From Ruminococcus sp. (GTDB lineage Bacteria > Bacillota > Clostridia > Oscillospirales > Ruminococcaceae), in the NCBI GenBank assembly GCA_017544125.1, contig JAFYET010000154.1, forward strand, positions 1 to 7,610: a stretch of 7,610 nt of DNA, written 5' to 3'. A program made the translations under genes and the position numbers. The notes below the pieces were generated by a model. It saw only the letters and a list, made by a program, of their open reading frames with translations. It had not been told where the DNA came from and did no database searches. Positions 1 to 5,405 of the stretch are shown in pieces (within the stretch, counting starts at the first letter, position 1; the number at the start of each line of letters is the position of its first letter).

Positions 1-2179
1 CGGCTCGAACTTCATGCAGTGGGAGGGTGCGCAGAAGTGTACCGACATACTAAAAACTGCCGGCTACAACTACACCGAAAGGCTTTACGAGCAGCACCAC
101 GCAGAGCACCCCGACTGGGCTATCTACGGCTCGGAAACATCATCTGTTGTACAGAGCAGGGGCATATATCACTTCCCGCTGGAAGAAGCTATACTTTGTG
201 ATGATGACGAGCAGTGCTCGGCGCTTGGCAACTCCTCACCCGCATGGGCTGCAAAGGAGACGCTTGCCTGCATAATACCCGACAGAGATGCTGACTTCTG
301 TGCAGGGCAGTTTATCTGGACGGGCTTTGACTACATAGGCGAGCCCACCCCCTACTCCACCAAGAACAGCTACTTCGGGCAGATAGACACCGCAGGCTTT
401 GAGAAAGACAGCTTCTACATTTTCAAGGCTGAGTGGACAGACTACAAGAAGCAGCCGTTCATACACATCTACCCCTACTGGGATTTCAATGAGGGGCAGG
501 ATATAGACATTCGTGTAGTATCGAATGCGCCGTTTATAAGGCTGTTCTTCAACGGTGTGCTGATAGGTGAAAAAGCGCTTGACCACATAAACGGCAAGAG
601 CCTGATACTCGATGTAAAGCGCCCCTACGAAACAGGCACGCTGACCGCCGCTGCATACGACGAGAACGGCAGCGAGATAGCAAGAGATGAAAAATGCTCA
701 TTCGGTGATGCTTACTCATTAGCGCTTGCGGCTGACAAGATGACGGCTAATGCCGACGGCGAGGAGCTGTTCTTCATAAGCATAAGTGCTGCTGACAAAA
801 ACGGCATACCCGTAAGCAATGCAGTAAGCAGAGTAAACATAGAAGTAAGCGGCGAGGGCAGGCTCATAGGGCTTGACAACGGTGACTCGACCGACTATGA
901 GCAGTACAAGACCACATCAAGGCGGCTTTTCTCGGGCAGGCTGCTTGCAATAATAGCTGCCACCAAGAACGCAGGCTGGATAAAGGTAAAAGCCACATCG
1001 CCGGGGCTCAAAGGCGCAGAACTTGAGCTTATGACGATAGCCTGCACACCGCAGGAGGGCATATCGGCAAACGACAGTGTAAGCACATATCAGCCCGATT
1101 TTGAGAAATACGGCAGCGAGATACCCGTAAGAAAGATTGAGCTTACAGGCGGGCGCAAGTGCTTTGACAAGGAGCATGACACGCTTAAATTCAAGACAGT
1201 ATGCAAGCCCGAAAATGCCACATACAAGAGTGACATCACCTACCGGCTGACAACTGTTTCGGGGATAGACACAAACATCGCCGAGATAACAGAGCAGACA
1301 AGCGAGGGAGTGACTATAAAGTGCAAGGGTGACGGCGAGGTCTATCTGCGTGCGCTTTGCAAAAACGGCAAGCACAAGCCCTCACTCATAAGCGTTATAA
1401 AGCTAACAGCGCAGGGGCTCGGGCAGGCGAGCTTTGATGCCTACTCGACCATTGCGGGCGGGCTGTTCACAAAGGGCGAAAAGGTGACTACCGGCATCGA
1501 GCGAGGGCTGAGCATCATGGGCGGAAAGGGCTCATACGGGGCATTTGAGAATGTTGACTTCGGCAAGTTCGGGTCAGACAAGATAAACCTGCCGATATAT
1601 ATGCTAAGGTCAACGCCTGTGAAGTTCGACATCATCGACGGAATACCGGGCAGCGGCGAGGTGATAGGCTCATTTGAGAACACCAAGGAATCGTCATGGC
1701 TCAGATACAATGACGAGGTTGAGCTTACCCTTACAAAGAAGCTGACGGGCATACACACCATAAGCATAAGCTCAAACGACAACTTTGAGATAAGAAGCAT
1801 TCGCTTTACAAAGCCCGACAAGGAGTTTTCACAGGTGAACGCATCGCTTTACTCCAACATCTACGGTGACAGCTTCACACTCGGCAATGACGAGATAACA
1901 CACATAGGCAACAATGTTGTTATCGACTACGGCGAGTTTGACTTTGGTGACAGGCAGCCGACAAAGCTCATGATCACAGGGCGCTCGGCGCTTGACAACA
2001 ACTCTATCCACTTCAAGTTCACAAACAGCGATGTTGCACTCACCCTCTGCGAGTTTGCAGGGTGTGATGACTACACCGAGAGGGCATTTGACATAAGCGG
2101 CATAAGCGGCAATGGAAGCGTTTCATTTACATTCCTGCCGGGAACCGACTTTGATCTTAAGGCGTTCAGATTTGAATAA
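1..2179 (+). CDS. Glycoside hydrolase family 2 (beta-galactosidase-type), C-terminal part, with tandem CBM6-like modules; 5' end outside window
   Basis: The frame is open from base 2 (GSNFMQWEG...), so the Met at 14 is internal and the true start lies upstream. Numbering from that Met, the end of a GH2 TIM barrel is visible. Glu41 in IYGSETSS, followed by QSRGIYHFP, is the expected catalytic nucleophile, and FIWTGFDYIGEPTPY (about 105-120) closes the barrel. The acid/base Glu lies outside the window. Then follow a DUF4982-like beta-sandwich (about 150-228, VVSNAPFIRLFFNG), a GH2 C-terminal domain-5-like module (about 236-345, GLDNGDSTDYEQYK), an Ig-like stretch (about 370-465), and two CBM6-like domains (about 472-600 and 606-721). 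These share a DFG-type strand and a terminal xxFRFE/xxIRFT strand. The enzyme would hydrolyse beta-galactosides or related beta-glycosides in plant or host glycans. Cellular location is unknown because the N-terminus is missing. Family is confident; the exact substrate is not. Confidence 0.93.
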   Translation, partial: GSNFMQWEGAQKCTDILKTAGYNYTERLYEQHHAEHPDWAIYGSETSSVVQSRGIYHFPLEEAILCDDDEQCSALGNSSPAWAAKETLACIIPDRDADFCAGQFIWTGFDYIGEPTPYSTKNSYFGQIDTAGFEKDSFYIFKAEWTDYKKQPFIHIYPYWDFNEGQDIDIRVVSNAPFIRLFFNGVLIGEKALDHINGKSLILDVKRPYETGTLTAAAYDENGSEIARDEKCSFGDAYSLALAADKMTANADGEELFFISISAADKNGIPVSNAVSRVNIEVSGEGRLIGLDNGDSTDYEQYKTTSRRLFSGRLLAIIAATKNAGWIKVKATSPGLKGAELELMTIACTPQEGISANDSVSTYQPDFEKYGSEIPVRKIELTGGRKCFDKEHDTLKFKTVCKPENATYKSDITYRLTTVSGIDTNIAEITEQTSEGVTIKCKGDGEVYLRALCKNGKHKPSLISVIKLTAQGLGQASFDAYSTIAGGLFTKGEKVTTGIERGLSIMGGKGSYGAFENVDFGKFGSDKINLPIYMLRSTPVKFDIIDGIPGSGEVIGSFENTKESSWLRYNDEVELTLTKKLTGIHTISISSNDNFEIRSIRFTKPDKEFSQVNASLYSNIYGDSFTLGNDEITHIGNNVVIDYGEFDFGDRQPTKLMITGRSALDNNSIHFKFTNSDVALTLCEFAGCDDYTERAFDISGISGNGSVSFTFLPGTDFDLKAFRFE

Positions 2180-2188
2180 AGGCATGAC

Positions 2189-2223
2189 AAAAAGCCTGCG
2201 GAAACGATCTCCGCAGGCTTTAG
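2189..2223. terminator. Bidirectional rho-independent terminator between convergent genes
   Basis: Two perfect 12-base arms (2191-2202 and 2210-2221, core GCCTGCGG/CCGCAGGC) enclose a 7-base loop. The hairpin starts 11 bases after the GH2 stop codon and ends 7 bases from the SGNH hydrolase stop codon. Read on the minus strand it is followed by a run of five T (2189-2193). Read on the plus strand the T-run is only CTTTAGTT. It should therefore terminate the esterase transcript well and the GH2 transcript somewhat less well. Confidence 0.88.
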
Positions 2224-2228
2224 TTATA

Positions 2229-3314
2229 TTATGCTGTTATAATTGATACAAGATAGAAAGGCACATTATCATCGGGCTGGTCTGTAACTCTTATCTCGAC
2301 AGTGTGCTTTGCTGACTTGTCGGCTTCAAAGACTTTTGTCAGGCAGATAAGGTCGCCCCAATCCTCCTCGAAGTTAGCATCTAAGGTAGCGGCGTTCTTT
2401 TCATCACCGTCGATTATACAAAGCGCTATTGGTGCGGGGCGCTTGATAGTTCTGCGCCACTGAACGCAGATAACGGAAGTCTCGACCTCCGTCTTGAAAA
2501 CAGCACCGCTTTTTACTGAGAGCCAGCCGTTTTTGAAAACATCGGTTATATCACGCTGGGGCTCGGTGTCATTAACAAAGCCGTCTGTCTCAGGGGTGAG
2601 GTTTCTGTTATCAAAACGCTTGGCGTTATCATATCTCGCCTTGGTGAGGGGCTTTTTGGGATACTCAAAGGGCTCATCGGCAGGCTCATCATTTATAGTA
2701 TCGAGGGCATCGTTAACGAGCATTGCTATTATCTCCATACCCTTATCGTTGGGGTGAAGCCCGTCCGCCGTGAGGTCATCACGCTTTAGCTCGCCGCTTT
2801 GCAGCCTCGGCCAGTCATAATCACGAACGCTGACAGCAGGCACGCCATAGTAAGCAGCCGCCTCGTTATGTATCTCCTGAGCGTTGAAGCCGGTATCATA
2901 GAAAAGGTTATTTATTACCATGCAGGCAGGCTCGGTCTTATAGGTGAGTATCTTTCTCAGGCAGCATTCATATGTCTCCTGAAAATGCTTGATATTATTA
3001 TCGTCATTGACCGAGAACTCAACAAACACGATATCGGGGTCGAATCTCAGCACATCGTCATAGAGCCTTGCAGCGCCGAACTGCGAGGTGGTAGCGCCGA
3101 TACCGCCGTTGACAAGGGTCATCTCAGACTTCGGGAACATCTCTTTAAGGTGAGCAAATATGCGGTTAACATATCTCTTATCCTCGGTGGTGGCATTACA
3201 GCCCATAGTTATTGAGCCGCCGAGAAAGCCTACCGTTATCGCCTCTCCCCTGCCAGCTTTTTCAAAAAGCCTCTTTATGCGGGCGTTATTGCCCTTTACT
3301 GCGAATTCTGCCAT
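2229..3314 (-). CDS. SGNH/GDSL hydrolase (probable carbohydrate esterase) with C-terminal beta-sandwich domain
   Basis: This 361-residue protein has a complete SGNH hydrolase core in residues 1-205. The nucleophile Ser34 lies in LGGSIT (block I), the Gly of block II in NGGIGATTS (about 70-76), Asn103 in VEFSVNDD (block III), and Asp184 and His187 in DGLHPND (block V). Residues of about 225-361 are predicted by eye to form a separate beta-rich domain, as in two-domain acetyl-esterases that couple an SGNH core to a carbohydrate-binding jelly roll; deacetylation of a plant polysaccharide is thus the most likely role. There is no signal peptide, so it is probably cytoplasmic and may act on imported oligosaccharides. 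The ATG at 3314 is chosen because AAAGGAG (3324-3330) lies 9 bases upstream. The gene has its own promoter and is convergent with the GH2 gene. A CE17-like acetylesterase is one possibility, but this cannot be decided by eye. Confidence 0.9.
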   Translation of the reverse strand: MAEFAVKGNNARIKRLFEKAGRGEAITVGFLGGSITMGCNATTEDKRYVNRIFAHLKEMFPKSEMTLVNGGIGATTSQFGAARLYDDVLRFDPDIVFVEFSVNDDNNIKHFQETYECCLRKILTYKTEPACMVINNLFYDTGFNAQEIHNEAAAYYGVPAVSVRDYDWPRLQSGELKRDDLTADGLHPNDKGMEIIAMLVNDALDTINDEPADEPFEYPKKPLTKARYDNAKRFDNRNLTPETDGFVNDTEPQRDITDVFKNGWLSVKSGAVFKTEVETSVICVQWRRTIKRPAPIALCIIDGDEKNAATLDANFEEDWGDLICLTKVFEADKSAKHTVEIRVTDQPDDNVPFYLVSIITA

Positions 3315-3353
3315 TTAAAACATCTCCTTTTTATACAAAAATATTCTACTATG

Positions 3354-3383
3354 ATTATAACACATTCGGCAGTAAAAAGTCAA
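3354..3383 (-). promoter_or_regulatory. SigA-type promoter for the SGNH hydrolase gene
   Basis: On the minus strand, -35 TTGACT (3378-3383) and -10 TATAAT (3354-3359) are separated by 18 bases. TGT directly before the -10 makes an extended -10 element. The promoter lies about 40 bases upstream of the ATG at 3314. Confidence 0.85.
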
Positions 3384-3384
3384 T

Positions 3385-3411
3385 AAAAAAATCGGTGCAT
3401 AAAGCACCGAT
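3385..3411 (-). terminator. Rho-independent terminator of the lipoprotein gene
   Basis: Perfect 8-base arms ATCGGTGC (3391-3398) and GCACCGAT (3404-3411) enclose a 5-base loop. On the minus strand the hairpin is followed by TTTTTT (3385-3390). It lies 15 bases after the lipoprotein stop codon at 3427-3429. The T-run ends one base before the -35 of the next gene. Confidence 0.9.
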
Positions 3412-3426
3412 CGTTAAACTTTATTA

Positions 3427-3945
3427 TCAGCCCTCGATAACCTTTTCGGCAGCGAGTGTGGCTGCGTTATTGAGCATTTTCTTTGAGGTATCGCCCTTCT
3501 TTGTAAGGGTAAGGGTAACAGTCTCTGTTACAGGCTCAAGCTCCTCATAGCCGCTTGCTGTGAGCTTATACACAACGTCCTTATCAACAGCTTTTGCAAA
3601 GTCGCCGACCTTGACCGAGGAATTATCCTTATCAAAATCATAGGCTGAGAATATGTAGCAATCAACGCCGTCTACCTTGTCGATGCCCTTATAGCCATAC
3701 TGCCTGTTGCAGCCGCTGTCGGGAGGGGTTATCTTCTTAACAGTATTTATAACTGTATTGAATGCGCCGTTTGCGTCATCGGGCAGGGGCTTGAACAGCT
3801 CTCTGTCGTCCTTTACAGCATCAGTAACTACTGTCTGAGCTGTCTGCTGTGTCTCGTCTGCGGGTGTCTTCTCCTCTTTGAATGCACATGAACTGATACC
3901 GACCATAACGCCTGCGAGAACAAGTGTCACAATAAGTCTTTTCAT
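3427..3945 (-). CDS. Small secreted lipoprotein of unknown function
   Basis: The 172-residue protein begins with a classical lipoprotein signal peptide: MKR, a hydrophobic stretch (residues 4-17), then ISSC with Cys20 as the lipidation site, so it should be anchored to the outer face of the membrane. A Thr/Gln/acidic linker (about 23-60) leads to a globular part containing GYKGIDKVDGVDCYIFSAYD and KVGDFAKAVDKDVVYKL, a pattern I recognise from small extracytoplasmic domains in Firmicutes but cannot name. Cys79 and Cys96 could form a disulfide. An ATG six codons upstream (3963) is in frame but lacks a ribosome site; the start at 3945 has AAAGG ten bases upstream and gives a normal signal peptide. 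Own promoter and terminator. Function unknown. Confidence 0.85.
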   Translation of the reverse strand: MKRLIVTLVLAGVMVGISSCAFKEEKTPADETQQTAQTVVTDAVKDDRELFKPLPDDANGAFNTVINTVKKITPPDSGCNRQYGYKGIDKVDGVDCYIFSAYDFDKDNSSVKVGDFAKAVDKDVVYKLTASGYEELEPVTETVTLTLTKKGDTSKKMLNNAATLAAEKVIEG

Positions 3946-3955
3946 TTCTAAACTG

Positions 3956-3960
3956 CCTTT
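3956..3960 (-). promoter_or_regulatory. Ribosome binding site that decides the lipoprotein start
   Basis: AAAGG on the minus strand lies 10 bases before the ATG at 3943-3945. It overlaps the codons that would follow the alternative ATG at 3961-3963, which itself has only an A-rich, non-SD leader. This favours the shorter protein starting MKRLIV. Confidence 0.65.
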
Positions 3961-4009
3961 CATTTATTTATATCTTTTTTCTTTATATATAACTTTGTTT
4001 TACACAATC

Positions 4010-4027
4010 GCAGGGTATCTCCCCTGC
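4010..4027 (-). promoter_or_regulatory. Hairpin at the 5' end of the lipoprotein mRNA
   Basis: The perfect inverted repeat GCAGGG (4010-4015) and CCCTGC (4022-4027) has a 6-base loop. It begins within a few bases of the expected transcription start and lies about 65 bases before the start codon. There is no T-run, so it is not a terminator. A 5' stabilising stem or a binding site is possible. Confidence 0.5.
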
Positions 4028-4037
4028 ACCATACAGA

Positions 4038-4066
4038 ATTATATCATATAAAATGAAAGGTGTAAA
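4038..4066 (-). promoter_or_regulatory. SigA-type promoter for the lipoprotein gene
   Basis: On the minus strand, -35 TTTACA (4061-4066) and -10 TATAAT (4038-4043) are separated by 17 bases. TGA directly before the -10 makes an extended -10. The start site would be near 4031, leaving a leader of about 85 bases. Confidence 0.82.
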
Positions 4067-4071
4067 CACCT
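4058..4071. promoter_or_regulatory. Candidate operator: 14-bp dyad over the lipoprotein -35
   Basis: AGGTGTAAACACCT consists of two 6-base arms (AGGTGT/ACACCT) around AA. It completely covers the -35 hexamer at 4061-4066. Its position fits a repressor site, but I do not recognise the motif as belonging to a known regulator. Confidence 0.5.
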
Positions 4072-4087
4072 ATAATATTTTTGTAAC

Positions 4088-4130
4088 AAAAAATCGCCGT
4101 TTGCTAAAAATGATTTGCAAACAGCGATTT
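4088..4130 (-). terminator. Rho-independent terminator of the kinase-like gene
   Basis: Fourteen-base arms (4091-4104 and 4117-4130) with one C-A mismatch enclose a 12-base loop. On the minus strand the hairpin ends in a run of six T (4088-4093). It lies about 75 bases beyond the stop codon of the gene at 4204-4962. The intervening stretch holds only a 12-base palindrome, GTTTTATAAAAC (4188-4199), of unclear meaning. Confidence 0.85.
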
Positions 4131-4203
4131 AGAATTTGTGCATTTAGTACAATAAGTGATTACAAAGCTGTAACTATTGACGAAAGCGTTTTATAAAACA
4201 GAC

Positions 4204-4962
4204 TTACGAATAATCCACAACATCTATCCACCTCATGAGCAGATCATGCTCCTCGGGCTTATTCTTGATAAGCTGTGCAGCCGCAACTATCGGCAGCCAC
4301 TGCTGAACATACATCTTAGATGTACCGCTCTTTAGGCAATACTTATCAAGGTACTTATCAGCCATATCGGGGTGGTGCAGGCAGAGGAGCATATATGTCC
4401 TTGCCACATCTGCCGAGGCGTTGCCCTGCCTTGCGTTTGACCAGTTGATAACGTATGTACCATCATCGTTGAATATGATATTCTTCGGCTCAAAGCTGCC
4501 GTGGCAGAGCTTGATGTGCTTGGGCATAGAATCAAGGCGTGTAAGAAGCTCATATTTTTTTATCTCGTCAATCTGACCTATGCTCTTTATCTGCCTTGCC
4601 ATTTTATCTTTGAGCTTTGAGAGAAGGGGCATGAACTGTGCGTGTATCTCCATTTGTATATCTATCATTCTGTCGATATACATATCTGTCTTATCAGGGT
4701 TCTCCTCAATAAGCTGCTTTAGGGTCTTGCCCTTTATCCAGTCATGGGATATCGCCCACCTGCCGTCAACAACGCCCACCTCGTGCAGCACCGGCACCTT
4801 TATATTGGTATTTACCATAGTAGTCTCACACCTGGCGTGAGTAAGGGCTGCATACAGGCACTTTTCCTTATACTCGGGCTTTTTGTATACCCTTATAGAC
4901 CTGTCATCATCTTCATAAACATCATAGATATCGCCCTCGGCGATGAATTTTTTCAGCTCCAT
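4204..4962 (-). CDS. APH/choline-kinase-fold protein with degenerate catalytic residues (candidate pseudokinase)
   Basis: The 252-residue protein shows the layout of the aminoglycoside phosphotransferase-like kinase superfamily. It has an N-terminal ATP-lobe stretch (IYDVYEDDDRSIRVYKK, with Lys27 or Lys28 as possible nucleotide-contact Lys), a hinge with WIKGKTL (75-81), a helical segment, then LCHGSFEPKNIIF (152-164) and YVINWSNARQGNASADVARTY (170-190). The usual catalytic motif is HGDxxxxN followed by a D-W/DxD-type metal ligand. Here His154 and Asn161 are kept, but the catalytic Asp is Ser156 and the second Asp is Asn173. Phosphotransfer is therefore doubtful; a nucleotide- or ligand-binding, non-catalytic role is possible. 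Start: ATG at 4962 with AAAGGAG (4970-4976) seven bases upstream. Monocistronic, cytoplasmic, and divergent from adhE. It should not be called a resistance gene. Confidence 0.82.
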   Translation of the reverse strand: MELKKFIAEGDIYDVYEDDDRSIRVYKKPEYKEKCLYAALTHARCETTMVNTNIKVPVLHEVGVVDGRWAISHDWIKGKTLKQLIEENPDKTDMYIDRMIDIQMEIHAQFMPLLSKLKDKMARQIKSIGQIDEIKKYELLTRLDSMPKHIKLCHGSFEPKNIIFNDDGTYVINWSNARQGNASADVARTYMLLCLHHPDMADKYLDKYCLKSGTSKMYVQQWLPIVAAAQLIKNKPEEHDLLMRWIDVVDYS

Positions 4963-4986
4963 AGCAATGCTCCTTTGTATTTTTTA

Positions 4987-5025
4987 GACACTTGTCAAAA
5001 TCCACAAGACATTATACCCTGTCTT
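4987..5025 (-). promoter_or_regulatory. Inverted repeats in the leader of the kinase-like gene
   Basis: Two dyads lie between the promoter and the ribosome site. GACACTTGTC (4987-4996) is a 4-2-4 palindrome, and AAGACA (5006-5011) pairs with TGTCTT (5020-5025) across 8 bases. Both are built on GACA/TGTC. They could be operator half-sites or leader hairpins; chance in AT-rich DNA is also possible. Confidence 0.3.
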
Positions 5026-5035
5026 ATTACACAAT

Positions 5036-5064
5036 AGTATACTACAACATATACAAAATGTCAA
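5036..5064 (-). promoter_or_regulatory. SigA-type promoter for the kinase-like gene
   Basis: On the minus strand, -35 TTGACA (5059-5064, perfect) and -10 TATACT (5036-5041) are separated by exactly 17 bases. The expected start near 5029 leaves a leader of about 65 bases. Confidence 0.82.
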
Positions 5065-5292
5065 GGCTTTTTCGTTATAATCACTAATGTTTACTTTTTG
5101 TTAAGATTTACATTGCTTTTATTTCATCATTTTCTCCCCCGTTTATTCATTTTAGATAGTAAGGATAATATTCTTATGTATATACTGCACAAAGAAAAGA
5201 ATAGTTCGCAAGAGATACACCGATTTTTCATTATTTGTGTAAAATCAATAACGAGGGCTTAAAAAAAGGGGCAAAAGCCGTTAGATTACTAA
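5065..5292. other. AT-rich spacer between divergent promoters
   Basis: The whole gap between the kinase-like ATG and the adhE ATG is 443 bases, and this is its central part. It contains no convincing gene. Visible items are a TTGTTAA half-site (5098-5104) resembling half of a Rex operator, and a weak stem GGCTT/AAGCC near 5256-5278 enclosing an A-run, without a following T-run. The length leaves room for an additional upstream regulator site, but I see no clear dyad. Confidence 0.5.
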
Positions 5293-5310
5293 TTGACAAA
5301 AAAATAACAA
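5293..5310. promoter_or_regulatory. Candidate Rex (NADH-sensing repressor) operator at adhE
   Basis: The 18-base site TTGAC-A7-TAACAA matches the Rex consensus TTGTTAA-N4-TTAACAA at 11 of the 14 specified positions (5/7 in the left arm, 6/7 in the right). It includes the whole -35 box and most of the spacer of the adhE promoter. Rex is the usual redox repressor of adhE-type genes in Clostridia. The A-tract and the built-in TTGACA mean that part of the match could come from the promoter itself. Confidence 0.45.
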
Positions 5311-5321
5311 TCTGATATAAT
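5293..5321 (+). promoter_or_regulatory. Consensus SigA promoter with extended -10 for adhE
   Basis: A perfect TTGACA (5293-5298), a 17-base spacer, a TGA extension (5313-5315) and a perfect TATAAT (5316-5321). The start should lie near 5328, giving a leader of nearly 80 bases. Such a promoter should be very strong when not repressed, as fits an abundant fermentation enzyme. Confidence 0.9.
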
Positions 5322-5353
5322 GATTACAAAGGGATAGTTTAGTTCCCTGCTGT

Positions 5354-5404
5354 ATGGAAAGTGAAAAGAAGGAAGTTTGTTATTTATTATACGGAGGTAA
5401 ATGA
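5354..5404 (+). CDS. Possible 16-codon upstream ORF in the adhE leader
   Basis: ATG at 5354 opens a short frame encoding MESEKKEVCYLLYGGK and ending in TGA at 5402-5404. It contains the adhE Shine-Dalgarno (its GGA GGT codons encode Gly-Gly) and stops one base before the adhE ATG. This geometry would permit translational coupling. However, it has no good ribosome site of its own: AAAGGGA at 5328-5334 is about 19 bases away and may be paired in an AGGGA/TCCCT stem (5330-5348). It may well be untranslated. Confidence 0.2.
   Translation: MESEKKEVCYLLYGGK
5393..5398 (+). promoter_or_regulatory. Ribosome binding site of adhE
   Basis: GGAGGT lies 7 bases before the ATG at 5406. A closer ATG at 5401 is followed by ACA TGA and stops at once, so 5406 is the start. 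Confidence 0.85.
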
Positions 5405-5405
5405 C

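Noticed and set aside
917..1375. 152-codon minus-strand frame (and others at 236-586 and 1441-1821) opposite the GH2 gene
   Set aside because: All are antisense to a well-supported GH2 frame and have no ribosome site, promoter or recognisable protein pattern.
2799..3215. 138-codon plus-strand frame opposite the SGNH hydrolase
   Set aside because: The opposite strand encodes all SGNH catalytic blocks in one frame; this frame has no independent support.
3946..3963. Earlier lipoprotein start at 3963 (MKGSLEMKR...)
   Set aside because: No Shine-Dalgarno precedes it, whereas AAAGG is well placed before the ATG at 3945, and the shorter form gives a standard lipoprotein signal peptide.
4188..4199. 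Perfect palindrome GTTTTATAAAAC after the kinase-like gene
   Set aside because: It is a short AT-only-core dyad downstream of a stop codon with no adjacent promoter or T-run. Such palindromes are expected by chance in AT-rich spacers.
4204..4962. Calling the kinase-fold gene an aminoglycoside resistance phosphotransferase
   Set aside because: Only the fold is shared. The catalytic Asp and the second metal-binding Asp are absent, and the protein lacks the specific features of known resistance enzymes.
5012..5017. TATAAT on the minus strand in the kinase-like leader as a second promoter
   Set aside because: No -35 hexamer is found 16-18 bases upstream, and the TTGACA-17-TATACT promoter at 5036-5064 explains the gene better.
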